From Ananas comosus (taxonomy: Eukaryota > Streptophyta > Magnoliopsida > Poales > Bromeliaceae), in contig NC_033631.1 of assembly GCF_001540865.1 (NCBI RefSeq), positions 5,117,282 to 5,181,281 of the forward strand: 64,000 bases of DNA, in the 5' to 3' direction. The translations under genes and the position numbers were made by a program. Positions 23,494 through 36,487 of this stretch are shown piece after piece; position 1 is the stretch's first letter, and every line of letters starts with the position of its first letter. A model generated the notes under the pieces. The model did not search any database, had not been told where the DNA came from, and worked only from the letters and a program-made list of their open reading frames with translations.

Positions 23494-26400
23494 TGTAAGG
23501 GCTGAGATTTTTGCTGTCCAGTTAAACTCTCTGTTGATGATATTTTTGTGTGTAATTTAATTACAAAGACACTCGTCAAGTTTCAGGAGAAAGCGAGTTA
23601 GAATGGAGAAGTTACGCGATTAATACTAATCACTTAAAGTGAATAGTAACTCCGATTTTTCGGAGAGTCCGATCAATAGAGATGGCTTTTGGTGTGTATT
23701 GGACTCTGTTCATAGCGATCCAATAGCTCATTTTCAATGGTTCGACTATCCTGGAACCAATGGCACTGATAGATTTCAGATCTGACGCACGAATTTTGAG
23801 AAAACTGGAGATATAGGTATTCTGTGTATTTTGTGTAGTTTTGCTATTGGAGAGAGGATGGGTTTCGTCGCAAATATGTGACCAAAATAGGCGAAACAAA
23901 ATCGTGGATTTGATGTCTCTATCTTGCTGATCGTACTGGTACGAACCGTTCAAAAATTCGACGGACGGATCGCTAGATATCACATGTTTTCCGAGGTGAG
24001 GTCAAAGTGGCATTCTTGTATCTCGCGCAAAACCCCCTACATTTTATGTACCGAATCGCATGAGATCGGACATCGAGGTGCGTACGCGCATAGTACACGC
24101 ATGGTGAAGGACTGGATTGAAAATAGAAAGCCTTGGAGGACCTTTTTGCAATTATTCACCCTATATAAGTTTAGGTTTTAGGGTTCCAAAGAGGAAACCC
24201 TAACCCTAGCCCTAGTTGGGCCCCAGCCACCTTCATCTCCCTCTCCTGCCCTCGCTGCGCGCACCCCAGCCGCCGGCGCGCGCCTCCAGCAGCCGGAACA
24301 AGCCGCATTGCCTTCCTCCACCGATCTCGCTACCTTGTTTCCCCTCCTCTCTGCTGTAGGCCACCCTGGGTCATCCACGCGTCGGGCCTCCATCTCCTGG
24401 CCGAGATCTGACCCCCGGCAGCATCCCCGCCGGCCCCCGTCGGCTGCACGCGCTGCCGTCGCCGTCTCCGCGACCCGCGGCCAGCAGGGGTTAGCTCGGG
24501 CCGAGCCCAAACTTGCTCGCAGCCTGCAAGCTACCGCCACCCACTTCCCGGCCGTGCCGCCCTCCCTTGCCCTCCGGCGACTCCCGCTCGCCGTCGTCGC
24601 CATCCCCACTGGTCACCGCCGCCGCTCCTGCTTCCTGCAGCCTCCCAGCGCAAGATTGGCCCGAGCCCGAGCTAGCTCGTCATCTATGCGCTGCCGCCGC
24701 CTTGCGCCGGCTGAGACATCTCCCTCCCGGCCTTCGGTGAACCGTCGTGGTTGCCCCGGAGCTCCCCCAGTCGCCGTCGTGGCCGGAGCTTGGAGAGGAG
24801 CCGGACCTGAGCTCGTGCGGACTCGGGTTGCACCGGAGCCGAGCTCTCCACCACCTTGCTTCGACTAGGGCATCGTTGCCCGCTGTCGCCGCTACCTCCC
24901 GTTGCCGGCCGACGCGCACCCTGACCTCCCCACATCGGCCGCACCTTTCTCTGGCCAGCTATCCCACCGTACTGCCGCTGCCAGCTGCCCCGTGCCTTAC
25001 CTTGCTCTGGTAAGGTTATTTACTGTTTTCTGCACCTTGTTTTGGGGTTCCGGTCACTATTCCGGTGACCCGAGGCGACCCCGAGTCTTCTGAAGGTGAG
25101 CACGATGATCCTTGATTAGTGCCGATCATCGTGGCCACCTTCGTTGGGGTCAGCGAGCCCCTGATTTGCGAGATAAGCATATTTTTCACGCTGTGCATGC
25201 TTTGTGGCTGAACTTCGCGTTGCTCCCGCGCTCGCCACTGTGGCCGGCCATGCTCCGAAGTGTGAGCACGGCCTCCGGCATGCCGAAACCTATCAGCGGA
25301 TGTCTCGGCTTGACTGAATGATCATCGGTTTACACTGTCGGGCCATAAAACTCCGAAAATCGCATGAAATAATGTGATTTCATGTAATCGGGAGAGTTTT
25401 TATGCATTTGTGCTTAGTGTGGTTGCTGTTGGCAGCGTGTGTGGGCAGTAGGTGACCTTTGGACTGATTGTCCAAGGCCCCAGGCCCTTGCAGATATCGA
25501 AAATTGATTTCCGGTGCGTTCGTCGACAAAAATCCGCCGACCGAACGTGCTTTTGGTTCGGAATTATTCCGACGGTGCCTTGTGACATTTTGTGTCATCG
25601 CTGAGCCTTGTTGGCTGATCACCCGTGTCGTTTCGAGGGTTCAGAAATGACAGGTGAGCGACAGTGAGTTCCGGTGTCGAATTGGACACTTTTGGGAACC
25701 CGAATGAACGATTATCCGACGATAATCGTTTCGATGTGAGTTAGTGTTATTGCTGCCAAATCCCATGAATAATGGTGTTTAGTCGCAGCGGGTGACTCGT
25801 AGCACGAGTCGGTGCGTTCCAGGACAGTTCGTGGGTCCCGGCGAGTCCTGGTGCGATTTTCGAGACTTCCGGCCAGTTACGGTAATTGGTTTCGGAAAAC
25901 CAATCACCGTGGGATTGTTTGTGGGGTTGTGGTTTCAGTGTTTATTATTTGTGGGTTAGACACTAACCCAGTGGACTGTTCTTAGTCAGCTTGACGTTCT
26001 TTCGTAGTCAGGAGACAGGTGCGACATTCGTATAGGTGGGTACTTCGATCCGAAGTCAGTACGGTGGTGCACGCTTGGTGATATCTTCTTACCCTTGCTC
26101 TTGTTACTATCTTGCGCATATATATATTATGTTGAGCCTAGCACATTCGTTATTCTTGTTATGCTCTACTTGGTTGTCAACATGTCTAGTATCACGAGTA
26201 GTAGTAGAGCTGGCTTATGATTGCTTGTGAGATCCGTGACCTAGTTGGTCGGTTTTGGTATCTAGTACTGTGACCCATTCGGTCGATTCCTTGACTTCTG
26301 TCGTTCGATGACTGTTGAGGTCGGTATACCCTGAGGGGCAGGATTGTCGGTTAGTTGCCGACGGATGATTATAGTTTATTCAGATCCACTATTTGACATG

Positions 26401-27903
26401 TTTGTGACCTAGTAATTCAGTTCGTGACTCTTGTCGTTTGATGACCTATGAGGTCGGTGTACCCTGAGGGGTAGGATTGTCGTCTAGTGGCTAACGGTAG
26501 TTCTGGATTTCATCAATACATGATGTGACATTCGTGTGACCTATTGGTCGGTTCTTGCGTATACATTTAGTTGACATTGAGAAGTACTTGCATACTCTTG
26601 GGAGGATATTGAGTTGTTCCATCCTAGTTGATCTGAGTGGTCGGTTCTTGTGCTTCCTTACAGTTTGATGACCTATACGGTTGGTGTGCCCTGAGGGGGC
26701 AGGATTGTCGACTGGTTGCCGACGGTTGGCTATTGAGCATATCAGCATTGATCGCCACTGCTCGTACGCATTTCACGAACACCAGCGGTCTGATCCATCG
26801 CAAGAGGGTGTTCTTTTCCGAAAAAGTGGTTGCAGGTGCCAGCCCGTGAGCCCAAGAGGGGTTATATGCTTTCAGACCCAAGAGCTTATGCTGGAGTCGC
26901 AGGCCTGAGGTATTGCGGACCAATATGGCTGTTCCAGATTGGGTATTTTTGAACTACTTGTCCGGTTGACGCATATAGCTATAGTAGCAGTTGTTGCATG
27001 TATACTTACAGTTCTTCCTTACAGTTGTCTTGCTACTATAGTTTTGATATCCATGTATACATTCAGTTCTTCGTTACAGTAGCGGTAGTTGTGTATTCTG
27101 TTGTTATTCTACTTCCTTTCAGTTTATGGCTACTGTATTTGTTATATCTGCTCATGACCTTGTTTATCTCTTCCTGATCCGGTGAGTACTCCTCGTCTTC
27201 GTCGGCTTGCGGTACCCACTGGGAAGGAAGACATGTTTACATGTTCTCACCTCCCCCCACCATTTTTCAGGTATTGCGTGTAGTGAGGGTTGAGACGAGA
27301 CGTGAGACACGTTCGTAGCGGTCGATAGAGCCTCTGACCCGATTTGTTTGGTTTAGTTGCTACCCTCTTTATTTCTGTTGATATAACTTAGACATATTGG
27401 TTCAGTTGATTTTATTTACTTGGATAAATGTGATTTTAATAAATGAATTAAAGAACGCATGGTTTTCTTTGAGATGAAAACGATTTTCTACCCCTCGTGG
27501 TAGCGTGTTTTAAAGAAAAAGAGTTTTCGTGTGGAAAACGGTTTTGAAAAGGTTTCCTCATGATTTTCATAAATTAGTATTTCAAAATGAGTTTCCGGAA
27601 AGGAAACATTTTAAACTAATAGTTATGAATTTATGTTTAAACCCTGAATGTGAATGGTGTATGAATGGTGTATGAATGTGTAAATAGTTGAATGTTGTAT
27701 ATTCATTTGTGGTGATTGTATCCTGGTTATACGTCTTGTACTTGTGGGACGCCGTGCAAATACAGAGGAGACTCTGTCCGTGTGAACAGTGGACTCTCTA
27801 TATTTATGGCGGATCTAGCATACCCTGGAGGTCAGGTTTTCAAAACAAAATTTGGGTGCTTTTGCATTGCTTTTAAATCAAAAAGGGACCCCGGGGCGTG
27901 ACA
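23494..27903 (+). mobile_element. Solo LTR A, about 4.4 kb, gypsy type
   Basis: Starts TGTAAGGGCTGAG and ends CCCCGGGGCGTGACA. TGTAA is duplicated on both sides (23489-23493 and 27904-27908), and the copia-1 reading frame is continuous when one duplication copy is removed, so both boundaries are secure. There is no internal region, so this is a solo LTR left by LTR-LTR recombination. It carries TATATAAG at 24162, an inverted telobox pair just after it, a GC-rich block at about 24225-25010, a stem-loop at 25093-25141 and a three-fold module at 26305-26740. LTRs B and C are homologous along most of their length. The length and terminus suggest a Del/Tekay-type chromovirus, which is an inference. 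Confidence 0.95.
24162..24206 (+). promoter_or_regulatory. LTR A core promoter with inverted teloboxes
   Basis: TATATAAG at 24162-24169 is followed by TTTAGGGTTCC, a 5-nt spacer and GGAAACCCTAACCC. The telomere-like AAACCCTAA (telobox) is known in plant promoters near transcription starts. The pair can fold as a hairpin close to the expected cap site. Confidence 0.55.
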
Positions 27904-27908
27904 TGTAA

Positions 27909-27997
27909 TCCATAAGAAACAGTCCCCTTCAGATATCTCAAAACTCTTTTTAAGGCATTCCAATACTCTCTATTTGGATTATGAGTATATCTTCTCA
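27909..27997 (-). pseudogene. Copia-1 pol fragment between two solo LTRs
   Basis: 89 bp of copia pol between LTR A and LTR B. The minus strand reads NPNREYWNALKRVLRYLKGT, a well-known motif between copia RT and RNase H. The frame joins the RT piece at 32275 and the RNase H piece at 23488 without shifts. Confidence 0.95.
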
Positions 27998-28002
27998 ATC
28001 GG

Positions 28003-31000
28003 TGTAAGGACTGAGATTTTTGCAGTGTAGCTAAACTCTCAGTTGACGATGTTTTTGTGTGTAATTTAATTACAAAAGCACTCGTCAAGTTTTGGGCGAA
28101 AACGAGTTAAAACGGAAATTCTACGGGATTTCTAAGTTTCACTTAAAGTGAATAGTAACTCGATTTTCCGGAGAAGCCGCGGTGAGAAGTTGGCTTCTGG
28201 CTCGTACCGGACTCTGTTCATAGCAGTCCAATAGCTCGTTTCGACCGGTTCAGCTATTCTGGAACTAATGGCGCTTGCGGATTTTGAGTTTGACGCACGG
28301 ATTTCGAGAAAATCCAAAAATACATGTTTTATATGTAATCTTTTGTGTGTGTTTTCCTCTATTCTGAAGAAGGTTGGATTTTTGTATGAATCCGTTGGTC
28401 GATCAAGACGAAACGAAATCGGTAGGCTTTGTTGTCTGTCTGTGCTGATCGGCACTGGTGGGCAATCCGCGCGAAAATCTGACGACGGAGATCTGCGAGA
28501 TGGCGTTGATCGAGGAGAGGTCGTAGTGGAAAAACGGTATTTTCTGCAAAGCGGCGAATATTTTATGTACGATTTTTTTTTTTTCGCGTGGATCGCACTA
28601 GAGGGGTTGTTCGCCGTGTTTTACACACGCTGTGTGTGGCGGACTCGGATTGAAATTCTCCCGTGTTGTGGACCTTTTTGCAAAGTTAAACCTTGGTAAT
28701 TTATAAGTTCCTAGGGGTTTTGATCCCCTAACCCTAACCTAGGCCGCCCCACTACCTAGTCCCCCAGCCCACTTCAACCCCTTCCCCTGCCCTGCTGCAC
28801 CACGCCCGGCAGCCGCCGTGTGAGCCCCGCCGCGCCGCGGAGTCACCACTTTTTCTCTTTCCCTCTCTTCTCTCTCCCTCTCTCCTCCTGCGGGTTGTGA
28901 GGAGAACCCGAGACGCTACCTCCTGAGACCCTCCCCCTGGACTTCACCGTGCTCCGGCAACTTTCACCGCGCGACCGTCGCCAAGTCCGGGCGCCGCCGG
29001 CTGCTGCTGTCCTGTGGGTCTGCTGGCACCCAGGCGCGAGCCTGGCGAGCGGGTTTGCAGCGCTGCCCGCAGCGCCGCCACCGCCTGAAACCTCTCTGCC
29101 GACATCCCCCGTGTCCCGGGGCGCTCTTCCCGCCGGTCGCCGCCCGCCCCCGACTGCGCCGCCGTCGGCCGTTATCGGCCAGCCGTGCCGCCGCCAGACC
29201 GCCTCGTCGAGGCACAGCCGCGGCGCTCTTCCTCGCGGCCTGCCGCGCTCGAGGGGCACTCCTGGCCCCTCTCCAGCCTCCTGGCAGCCCGCACTCCGCG
29301 TCCCGGAGCTACCGCCAGCCGCCGGCGTGGCCGCAGCAACACTCGGGAACCCCGCCGGAGCTCGCGCGGCTGAGCTTGCTTCCCGACGCCGCTCAACCCC
29401 GCGCCAACGAAGGTGAGTCACGTACTCCCTCAACCTCCCCCGGCACCGTCCCGCCGCCGCGCATGCCGCCCATGCTGCCGGAGAGCCGGCCGGAGTCAAG
29501 GCTTGCTCGGCCAAAGCCTCCCTCCGAAATAGGGCTTTATTTGGATGGGTTTCTGTTCTGAGCTTTCCCCTGTGCGCTCCCCGATCTCTGCGGAATGGGA
29601 GCACGATGATCCTGGCAGTTTCCTGATCATCGTGATTCACCTTAGTTTCTGTCGGGAGACTCGTCCGCTGATATTGGGCGATGTCCTCCGTTTCACCTTT
29701 TTGGCTGGGGCTAATTATTGGGCTTGCGCACGTTTATCTCGCCGGCGATCCGAGGCTGTCCTGATGCGTCCGGAGGGTGAGCACGGTGATCGTTGGGTCA
29801 GTGCTGATCACAGTGCTCACCCACTTTGAACAACAGTGTCGCGGTTAGTTCTGTTCGGCGCGATTTCCCTGACTACGCGCTATTCGCTGACCTTCGGGTT
29901 GCTCTCTAGCACTTCCAACAGCGAGCCGCGAGTGCTCCGCGGATCATGAGCACGACTCCGTACATCGAGACCTGTCAGTACGTGTCCTCTGCGGAGAGTT
30001 CGAAGTCCTCGTTGCGTGAGCGAGCCGCTGATCGCTCGAAATTACATAAAATGATGAATTATTTTATGTAATTAGAGGTCGTTTTTATGCTTTTGGCTTT
30101 GCGTGCTACTGTGGGCAGTATGTGGGAGTTTGTAATGACGCGCCTGGACTGATGTCATGGCCGTTAGCTTTCGCAATCCGTAGGGTCGATTTTAGAAGTG
30201 CGTTTTTTCGGCGAATCGGCCGAAAAAGCGGTTTTTCGTTCGGATCGCTTCCGACGGTGTTTGGATTTGCTTCGTGTTTTGTCGACTGAGCCTTGTTGGC
30301 TGGTCACCCACGTCATTTTCTGTGGTCGATGATGATAGGTGAGCGATCGGAGGGTTCGCGTGTTGTCGAGAATAGACACTTCCGGGAATCCGGATTCGTA
30401 CGATTTCCGACGATGAGTATTGTTGTGTTTATACCTTGTGTTTCGCTGCCAAGGCATCAAATTGGAAGTTGGGCGGCGGGTGACTCGTGTATGAGCGGTG
30501 AGTTCGGACACTTAGTGGGTCCGACGGCGTCCCGGTGTGGTTGTTCGGGACTTCCGGTGCGTACGGTAATCGGTTTTGGGAAACCGATTACGCGGATCCT
30601 GTTGGGGATTTGTGAGTCTCGTGTCTTTGGTTAGTGGTTTGGATTCTGACTTGTTTTTATCTTCTTAAGGTCGGTAGACTCTGGCGTACCCAGCGTTCCG
30701 ACGCGACAGTGACAGGTGGGGTGCTTCAGCTGGTAGTCGTGAGAGCGTTTTCACCTCCTTCTCTTCCGACTGTTTTTCTTATTCCAGTATATTAGAGCTC
30801 CTACATGTCCAGTTGTTTTGTTATCGTTTGTTATCGTCTTTTCGTTGCACGTGCATTGTTAATGATTGATAGACATGTAGACAGGTTGCATTTTGTAATT
30901 CAGTATCCCTGGTGGACGCTTGGTCCAGGCAACACATCGACTCTTCTGTCGTTTGTTTCGATCTGGTTGATCGAGGTTAACGGCGTTTGTACCCCAAGCT

Positions 31001-32269
31001 TCTATTTTAGTTTTGGCATTGTACTCTCCTCGTTGTTTTGTTCGGCCCGTAGGCAAAACCGCTTAGCCGGTTTGTTTTTGTTTGAGCATACCAGGCATGA
31101 CTTAGTCACGGCACTTGGGGGTATTCATGTACACCGGAATCCGTTTGGCCACCGAATCGGAGGTGTCTTAACCGATAGGTCGTCTTCTGGCGGGACCGGA
31201 TCGGATCAGGTCTGTGCAAGTTAGTACAAGCGACATCGCTTGAAGGTCTGCGAACCGATACAACAGCAGGCCAAGTGGATTGGGTAGCAGTTTCTGGTTC
31301 AGTACTTGAGGCATTCTTTGCATTATTCTATACATGTAGGCAGGTTTATTTATTGCTTCCTAATTTATCTGTTTGTAGCTACTGTAGTTCTATTTAATAT
31401 CAGCTTACAAGATATATATGTTGTTTATCTCTCTCCTCCTTTGTTTCGCGGTGAATTACGGCTTGCCTTCGTGGCTCTATCGTACCCCACTAGAAAACCA
31501 TGGTTGGTATTTCACCCCCCGCATTTCCCCCCCACAGGTGACAGAGACGGACGAGGAGTTGGATTTTGCTCGACGAGAGGACGATCTAGTTAGTACGCAG
31601 TACGACCGTCACTTGGTTATTCTCTTTCCCGGAACATTAAAAAAAAAAAAGTAGTTTTTTCTTAATAAGGTTCAGTTAGCTGATCTATGTATGTTGAATG
31701 TAATGTGAACTGTAGTGGCTGGTTTCTTTATACATGAATTGGTAGTTTCGATCTGTGGTTTTGGTTCCTGTGGAGATTTGGTTTTCTTGTAGTTATCATC
31801 GTGGATTTCTACCCCTGCGAGGTAGCTGTTTTCAAATAGAGTCGTATGGGAAAGTAGTTTTAAAAAGTCAAATGGTTTTTCATGATGAATGTAATTAGGA
31901 TTCAAAAAACAAAAGCTTCCGTGTGGGATCACTTTTAAATAGATGTTTGTTGTATGGTGCATTTGCATCATCCAGCCGCCTAAGGAGTGGCTTAGAGCAT
32001 GCCCATCATTCTAAGGATTGTTAGCTGTATGGAAATGCAATATCTGGCTTGGTTGTTTGAATTGGTAAATGTAGGTTTTGGTTGAGATCCTGTTGTATCT
32101 TGGTACGCCGTGCAAATACAAAGGATATCTGCCCAGTGGACAGAGAAACTTTGTATTTAGTGGCTTGGTTCTTACGTCACAGTGGGCCAGGTTGAAAAAA
32201 AAAAAAAATGGCACGCTTTCCGCAACTCTGTTTTCAAAAGGCTTTTAAAATCGGCCCCGGGGCGTGACA
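28003..32269 (+). mobile_element. Solo LTR B, about 4.3 kb, same family as A
   Basis: Starts TGTAAGGACTGAG and ends GGGGCGTGACA. ATCGG is duplicated exactly at 27998-28002 and 32270-32274. It shares with A the start region, TTATAAG promoter (28701), GC-rich block (about 28740-29530) and stem-loops, but the stem-loop is doubled (29596-29641 and 29775-29822) and the three-fold module of A and C is not recognisable. Long open frames on both strands in the GC-rich block (for example 28843-29640 minus) are not conserved between A, B and C, so I do not call genes there. Confidence 0.95.
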
Positions 32270-32274
32270 ATCGG

Positions 32275-33053
32275 TTCACAGCATAAGCCAAATCAGGTCT
32301 AGTGTAATTCATCAAATATTCTAAAGATCCAATAATCTGTGAATATCTATTTTGACCTATTGGATCTCCTCTATTTTTTTTAAGATGCACACTAGAATCA
32401 TAAGGTGTCACTGCAGGTTTAACATCAAAGTAACCAAACTTTTTCAATAACTGTTCACTGTAGTGGGATTGGCTCATAATAATTTCGTTTGATTTTTTAA
32501 TGATCTTCATATTGAGAATAACGTCTGCTTGCCCAAGATCTTTCATATCAAAATTTTCATTTAATAATCTCTTCACAGCATTTATCACATTCATATTAGT
32601 ACCAAAAATCAAAATATCATCAACATATAAACATAAGATTACTATATGTCCATCATAGTCCTTCGAATACACGCATTCATCAGACATGTTCACATGAAAA
32701 CCATTTGATATAACCAACGAATCAAATTTCAAATGCCACTGCTTAAGAGCTTGCTTAAGTCCATATAAAGATCGATTCAACTTGCACACTTTGTTCTCAT
32801 GTTTAGAAATTATAAAACCTTCAGGTTGCTTCATATAAATCTCTTCATCCAAATCACCGTTCAGAAAAGTTATCTTAACATCCATTTGATGAACAATCAA
32901 ACCATGGATAGAGGCCAAGGCAATCGACACTCTAATAGAGGTAATCCTAGCAACAGGAGCATAAACATCAAAATAATTTACCCCAGGCTTTTGTACAAAT
33001 TCTTGTGCCACTAATCTAACCTTATACTTATCTATAGATCCATCGGGTTTCAA
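32275..33053 (-). pseudogene. Copia-1 reverse transcriptase
   Basis: The minus strand reads the copia RT from KPDGSIDKYKVRLVA through the palm motifs QMDVKITFLNGDL and LCLYVDDILIFG (YVDD codons at 32616-32627) to SLEYLMNYTRPDLAYAVN, where LTR B interrupts it. RT copies the element RNA into DNA. The open frame is long and carries the catalytic motifs. Upstream, at 33054-33262, the frame continues with two stop codons (for example CR*IFKKK), so the polyprotein is not continuous. Confidence 0.95.
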
Positions 33054-33262
33054 CTTCTTCTTAAAAATTCATCTACAACCTACAGGCTTACATCCTAAAG
33101 GTAAATCAGTCAACTCCCAAGTATGATTCTATAGAATAGACTGTATCTCAAGATTAATAGCCTCTTTCCAAAACGATGCATCTACAGACGTCATAGCTTG
33201 GTCATAGGTAGATGGAGTATCTTCTACTAGTAGGACACAAAAATCATCTCCAAAATTTTTCG

Positions 33263-34078
33263 CTACTTTAGGACGCTTACTTCTCCTAGGTTCAGTCTCT
33301 TTATAGGTTCACTAATTCTAGGTCTGCTAGAACTACCTATAGGCTCAGCTGGAATAGGTCTATCAACTCTAGTTCTAAAAGGAAAAACATCCTCAAAGTA
33401 TACTGCATCTCTAGCCTCAATAATAGTGTTGTTAGAAATCTCACTAATTTCATAATTCACCACCAAAAATCGATTTGCATTGCTATCATGTGCATAACCC
33501 ACAAAAACTGTATCCACGGTCTTTGGTCCAATCTTTCTCTCCTTAATCTCAGATATCTTCACTTTAGCTAGGCACCCCCATACTTTAAAATAATTTAGAT
33601 TAGGCTTCCTACCTTTCCAAAGCTCATAGGGAGACACATTAGAATTCTTGTGGGGAATTCTATTCAAAATCACACATGCAGAAATCAAAGCTTCCCCCCA
33701 CAAGTTCTCGGGTGCGCCTGAACTAATTATCATCGAATTCACCATATCCATCAAAGTCCTATTTTTACGTTCAGTAACTCCATTAGATTGAGGTGTATAA
33801 GGAGCAATCACTTGATACACAATTCCAAACGCTTGACAAAAAGAAGTCATCTCATTTGAAGTATATTCACCACCTCGATCAGACCTCAAAATTTTGATTT
33901 TCTTATCTAATTGATTTTCAACTTCAGCTTTATAAATCTTGAATCTGTTTAAAACCTCATCTTTCGATTTGATCAAATAAACATAACAATATTTTGAATG
34001 ATCATCTATATTTGTCACAAAATATTTATTTCCACCTCTACTAGGTCTACTTCCATCACAAACATCACTGTGCACCAA
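33263..34078 (-). pseudogene. Copia-1 integrase
   Basis: The minus strand reads the integrase core: HSDVCDGSRPS, then LRSDRGGEYTS, then NGVTERKNRTL. These carry the D, D and E of the catalytic triad at the expected places. The copia-specific C-terminal part, PYELWKGRKPNLNYFKVWGC, follows. Integrase inserts the cDNA into the host chromosome. A frame break separates it from the GAG-pre-integrase domain at 34081-34329. Confidence 0.95.
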
Positions 34079-34080
34079 TT

Positions 34081-34558
34081 CTAAAAGATCGCAATCTCAA
34101 TCCACAGATTTAAAAGGTTTCCTAGGCTCCTTAGCTTGCACAGATATTTCACATCTATGATAAGGTAAATCAGATTAGGAATCAAATCGAGATGCATCAA
34201 TCTTTTGATAGTATTAAAATTCACATGTCCCAATTTTCCATGCCAAATATTAGGAGAAATAACATTCATCACAAGAGCACTTTCACTAATAAAAAAAAGA
34301 AGATACAGATAATTTAAATAAACCATCACTAAAAAATCTTTTTCTGATAAAATTCACTCCTTTTGTTATAACTACCCTATTACATTCAAAAACTAATTTA
34401 AAACTTTGCTGAACTAAAAGAAAACCACTAATCAAATTCTTCCTAAGGTCGGGAATATGGTGGACTCCGTGCAAAGTTAAGGTCTTCCCAGAGGTCAGCT
34501 TCAAGTCCACTTGACCTGTCCCTAGCACGTGAGAAGAGACTGCATTCCTCGTATTCAC
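34081..34558 (-). pseudogene. Copia-1 protease end and GAG-pre-integrase domain
   Basis: 34286-34558 reads LKLTSGKTLTLHGVHHIPDL and KNLISGFLL, the region after the copia protease. 34081-34329 reads IWHGKLGHVNF, the GAG-pre-integrase zinc-binding region, where the later Cys residues are partly kept (CKLRS). The protease active site (DSGA/DTGA type) and the Gag zinc knuckle are missing: near 34560 the sequence jumps from Gag to a point downstream of the active site. Confidence 0.85.
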
Positions 34559-34559
34559 C

Positions 34560-35165
34560 GATCCTCCACACGAGTCCTAATAGCTCTCTCTGATTGTGGT
34601 TAAGATCATTTGCATGGTTCGACCAAGCGGGTTGCAACTTATCTATAAGGGCGGGAACTAAAAAACTTTCATCAAGATCTACACCACTAGATCTAAGCTA
34701 CTGAACTATATGCTCAAAATCATGAAGCTGGTCAGACATGGACTTATTATCTAGCAATTTAAATTTAATTAGATCAGACGCCTGATATCTCTTCTGGGTA
34801 GGATCAACTTGACCATACTTATTTTCTAAGGATGTCCAAAGTTTCCTAACTGTCTTAGCACCACAGTGAATGTCATATAATTAGTCAAATAGGGTACTAA
34901 GAATCCGATTTAAACAATGATAATTGATTATGTTATGGTCAACGGGAGGTACGGTTGTAGTTGCAGATGTAGTTGCAGTTTTAGTAGTGGGAGGAGTGGA
35001 TCCAGTCTGGGCTTGGTTTCGAGTAAGCGGTCGATTGATCACATTCTGGGTTGCACCTACAGGTGCAGATCCATTGGTAGTCTCGGCAGAATCCGAGATA
35101 GCAGAAACCAGCCCAAGTGTGGTGAGCCAGAACCTCATTTGGTTCTGTCACCTCTTAAAATTATG
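34560..35165 (-). pseudogene. Copia-1 gag remnant
   Basis: Minus-strand frames 34881-35138 (MRFWLTTLGLVSAIS) and 34600-34880 (TSLENKYGQVD-like, DLIKFKLLDNKSMSDQLHDFEH, DKLQPAW) are two pieces of a copia Gag, with a stop between them. Gag forms the virus-like particle. The C-terminal zinc-knuckle region is deleted, as in the neighbouring protease piece. Confidence 0.85.
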
Positions 35166-35367
35166 ACCATCAAAAGTAAACGGTTTTGTCGAATCCTCCA
35201 CAATAAAACAAAATTTATGCACAAATTAATTCTACTGTTATGTCAAAAAATAATTTTGAATTTTAGAAAAATAACAATAAGAGATATGTATTAATTTGTA
35301 GAAAAGAAATATTTTAATTACTATACTAAAAGAAACAGAAAGATTAAAAAGAATTTCGCTTCTAGAT

Positions 35368-36184
35368 TGTTGGAAATTTTTTTTGATCTTTTATTACAAT
35401 ATTCTTTAAAAACCAATTCGAAAATTTAATTACAGGTTTAGAAAAATCCCGAAACGAAATTAAATAACAAATACAGTAAAGAAAAGGTTTAGATAAGGCC
35501 TGTGGATCGAGACGTACATAGCACTGTCCTACAAGGGAAATTACCCCTCCGCGTGCGAGGCTTCCCGGCAATTACTCCTAGCTAGCGATACAACGACCAC
35601 GTTCCACCCGGTCGGTACGCTTCCAAGGTTGCGCAAGATGAACCCAACAAGCTTCAGATCCGGCGAAAAAAAATTCAGCGAAAATCCAGAGAGTAGAAAA
35701 AGACAAGAGGCTTTAGGTATGCTCGGGTTATTAATTAACTCGTACAACCTCGCCCCATATTATAACATAAACGAGAATCTTGCTTTAACACGTCAAATCC
35801 GTGTAGAACAAGATAAGCCTAAGATTATACGGATAAGGATTAGGATTAGGATAAAAATAAGAATTAAAATAAAGATAAAACCGACAAAATAAAAAGTTAA
35901 ATAAATCGGATGTATGGATCGCGCGCGTGCGCCGCCCGCCCGGCTCGTGCTCGTGCCGTGCGTGCGTGTATTTAAACGAGAGTATAACTCTCATTTTCTT
36001 CCAAGCAACTATCTTGAGAATAAATGAATAAATAAAAACCACAAACACTCTTTTGGTTTCCAATATGGCACTAAACATCACACATGGATATTTTAAGTTG
36101 GGCTCCCAAGAGGCTCATTAATAATTATTAGGCTCCTCAAGTGATTTTAATGAATTTTAAATCACAAAATCTAATAAAAACCCA
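35368..36184 (-). mobile_element. Copia-1, 5' LTR
   Basis: A close direct copy of 21615-22435, with TG...CA ends on the element strand. The differences are scattered substitutions and small indels (for example an extra CTAG near 35582), so the insertion is not recent. The primer site expected next to it, at about 35345-35367, is not recognisable as the Met-tRNA type. Confidence 0.9.
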
Positions 36185-36487
36185 ATAAATAATTATCATA
36201 ATAAATTCTTGCCCGATTCCTTAAAGAATTGAATTCTAACTATCTCCCTGCTTTTAAAAAGATGATAAGGCAAAAGAGTCATTGCTGCATTTTCTTCTTG
36301 TCAAACGAGACCCATGGATATATGCATACAAAAAATATCAATTACCAGCCAGTTTCTCAGACTCAAAAAACAAAAAAAGAACCAAAAAAAAGAAATCCAT
36401 TCTCCACTACTGCATACGATTATCTATTACTCTTTATGAATCCCCAATGTTTTAAGCTGATGTGTCATAACCTCCTAATTTTAAAAT

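Noticed and set aside
24195..24210. Interstitial telomeric tract (AAACCCTAACCC)
   Set aside because: Too short; better explained as teloboxes at the LTR promoter, with relatives in B and C.
24308..24868. A 186-codon plus-strand frame in LTR A
   Set aside because: Same reason: the GC-rich LTR block, with no matching frame in B or C.
28843..29640. A 265-codon open frame on the minus strand of LTR B, with several other long frames on both strands
   Set aside because: The frames exist because the block is GC-rich and poor in stop codons. They are not conserved in the homologous LTRs A and C, have no recognisable domains and are Ala/Arg/Pro-rich on either strand.
32172..32270. C-terminal extension of the copia-1 RT frame into GADFKSLLK
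   Set aside because: These codons read into solo LTR B beyond the ATCGG duplication and are not RT sequence.
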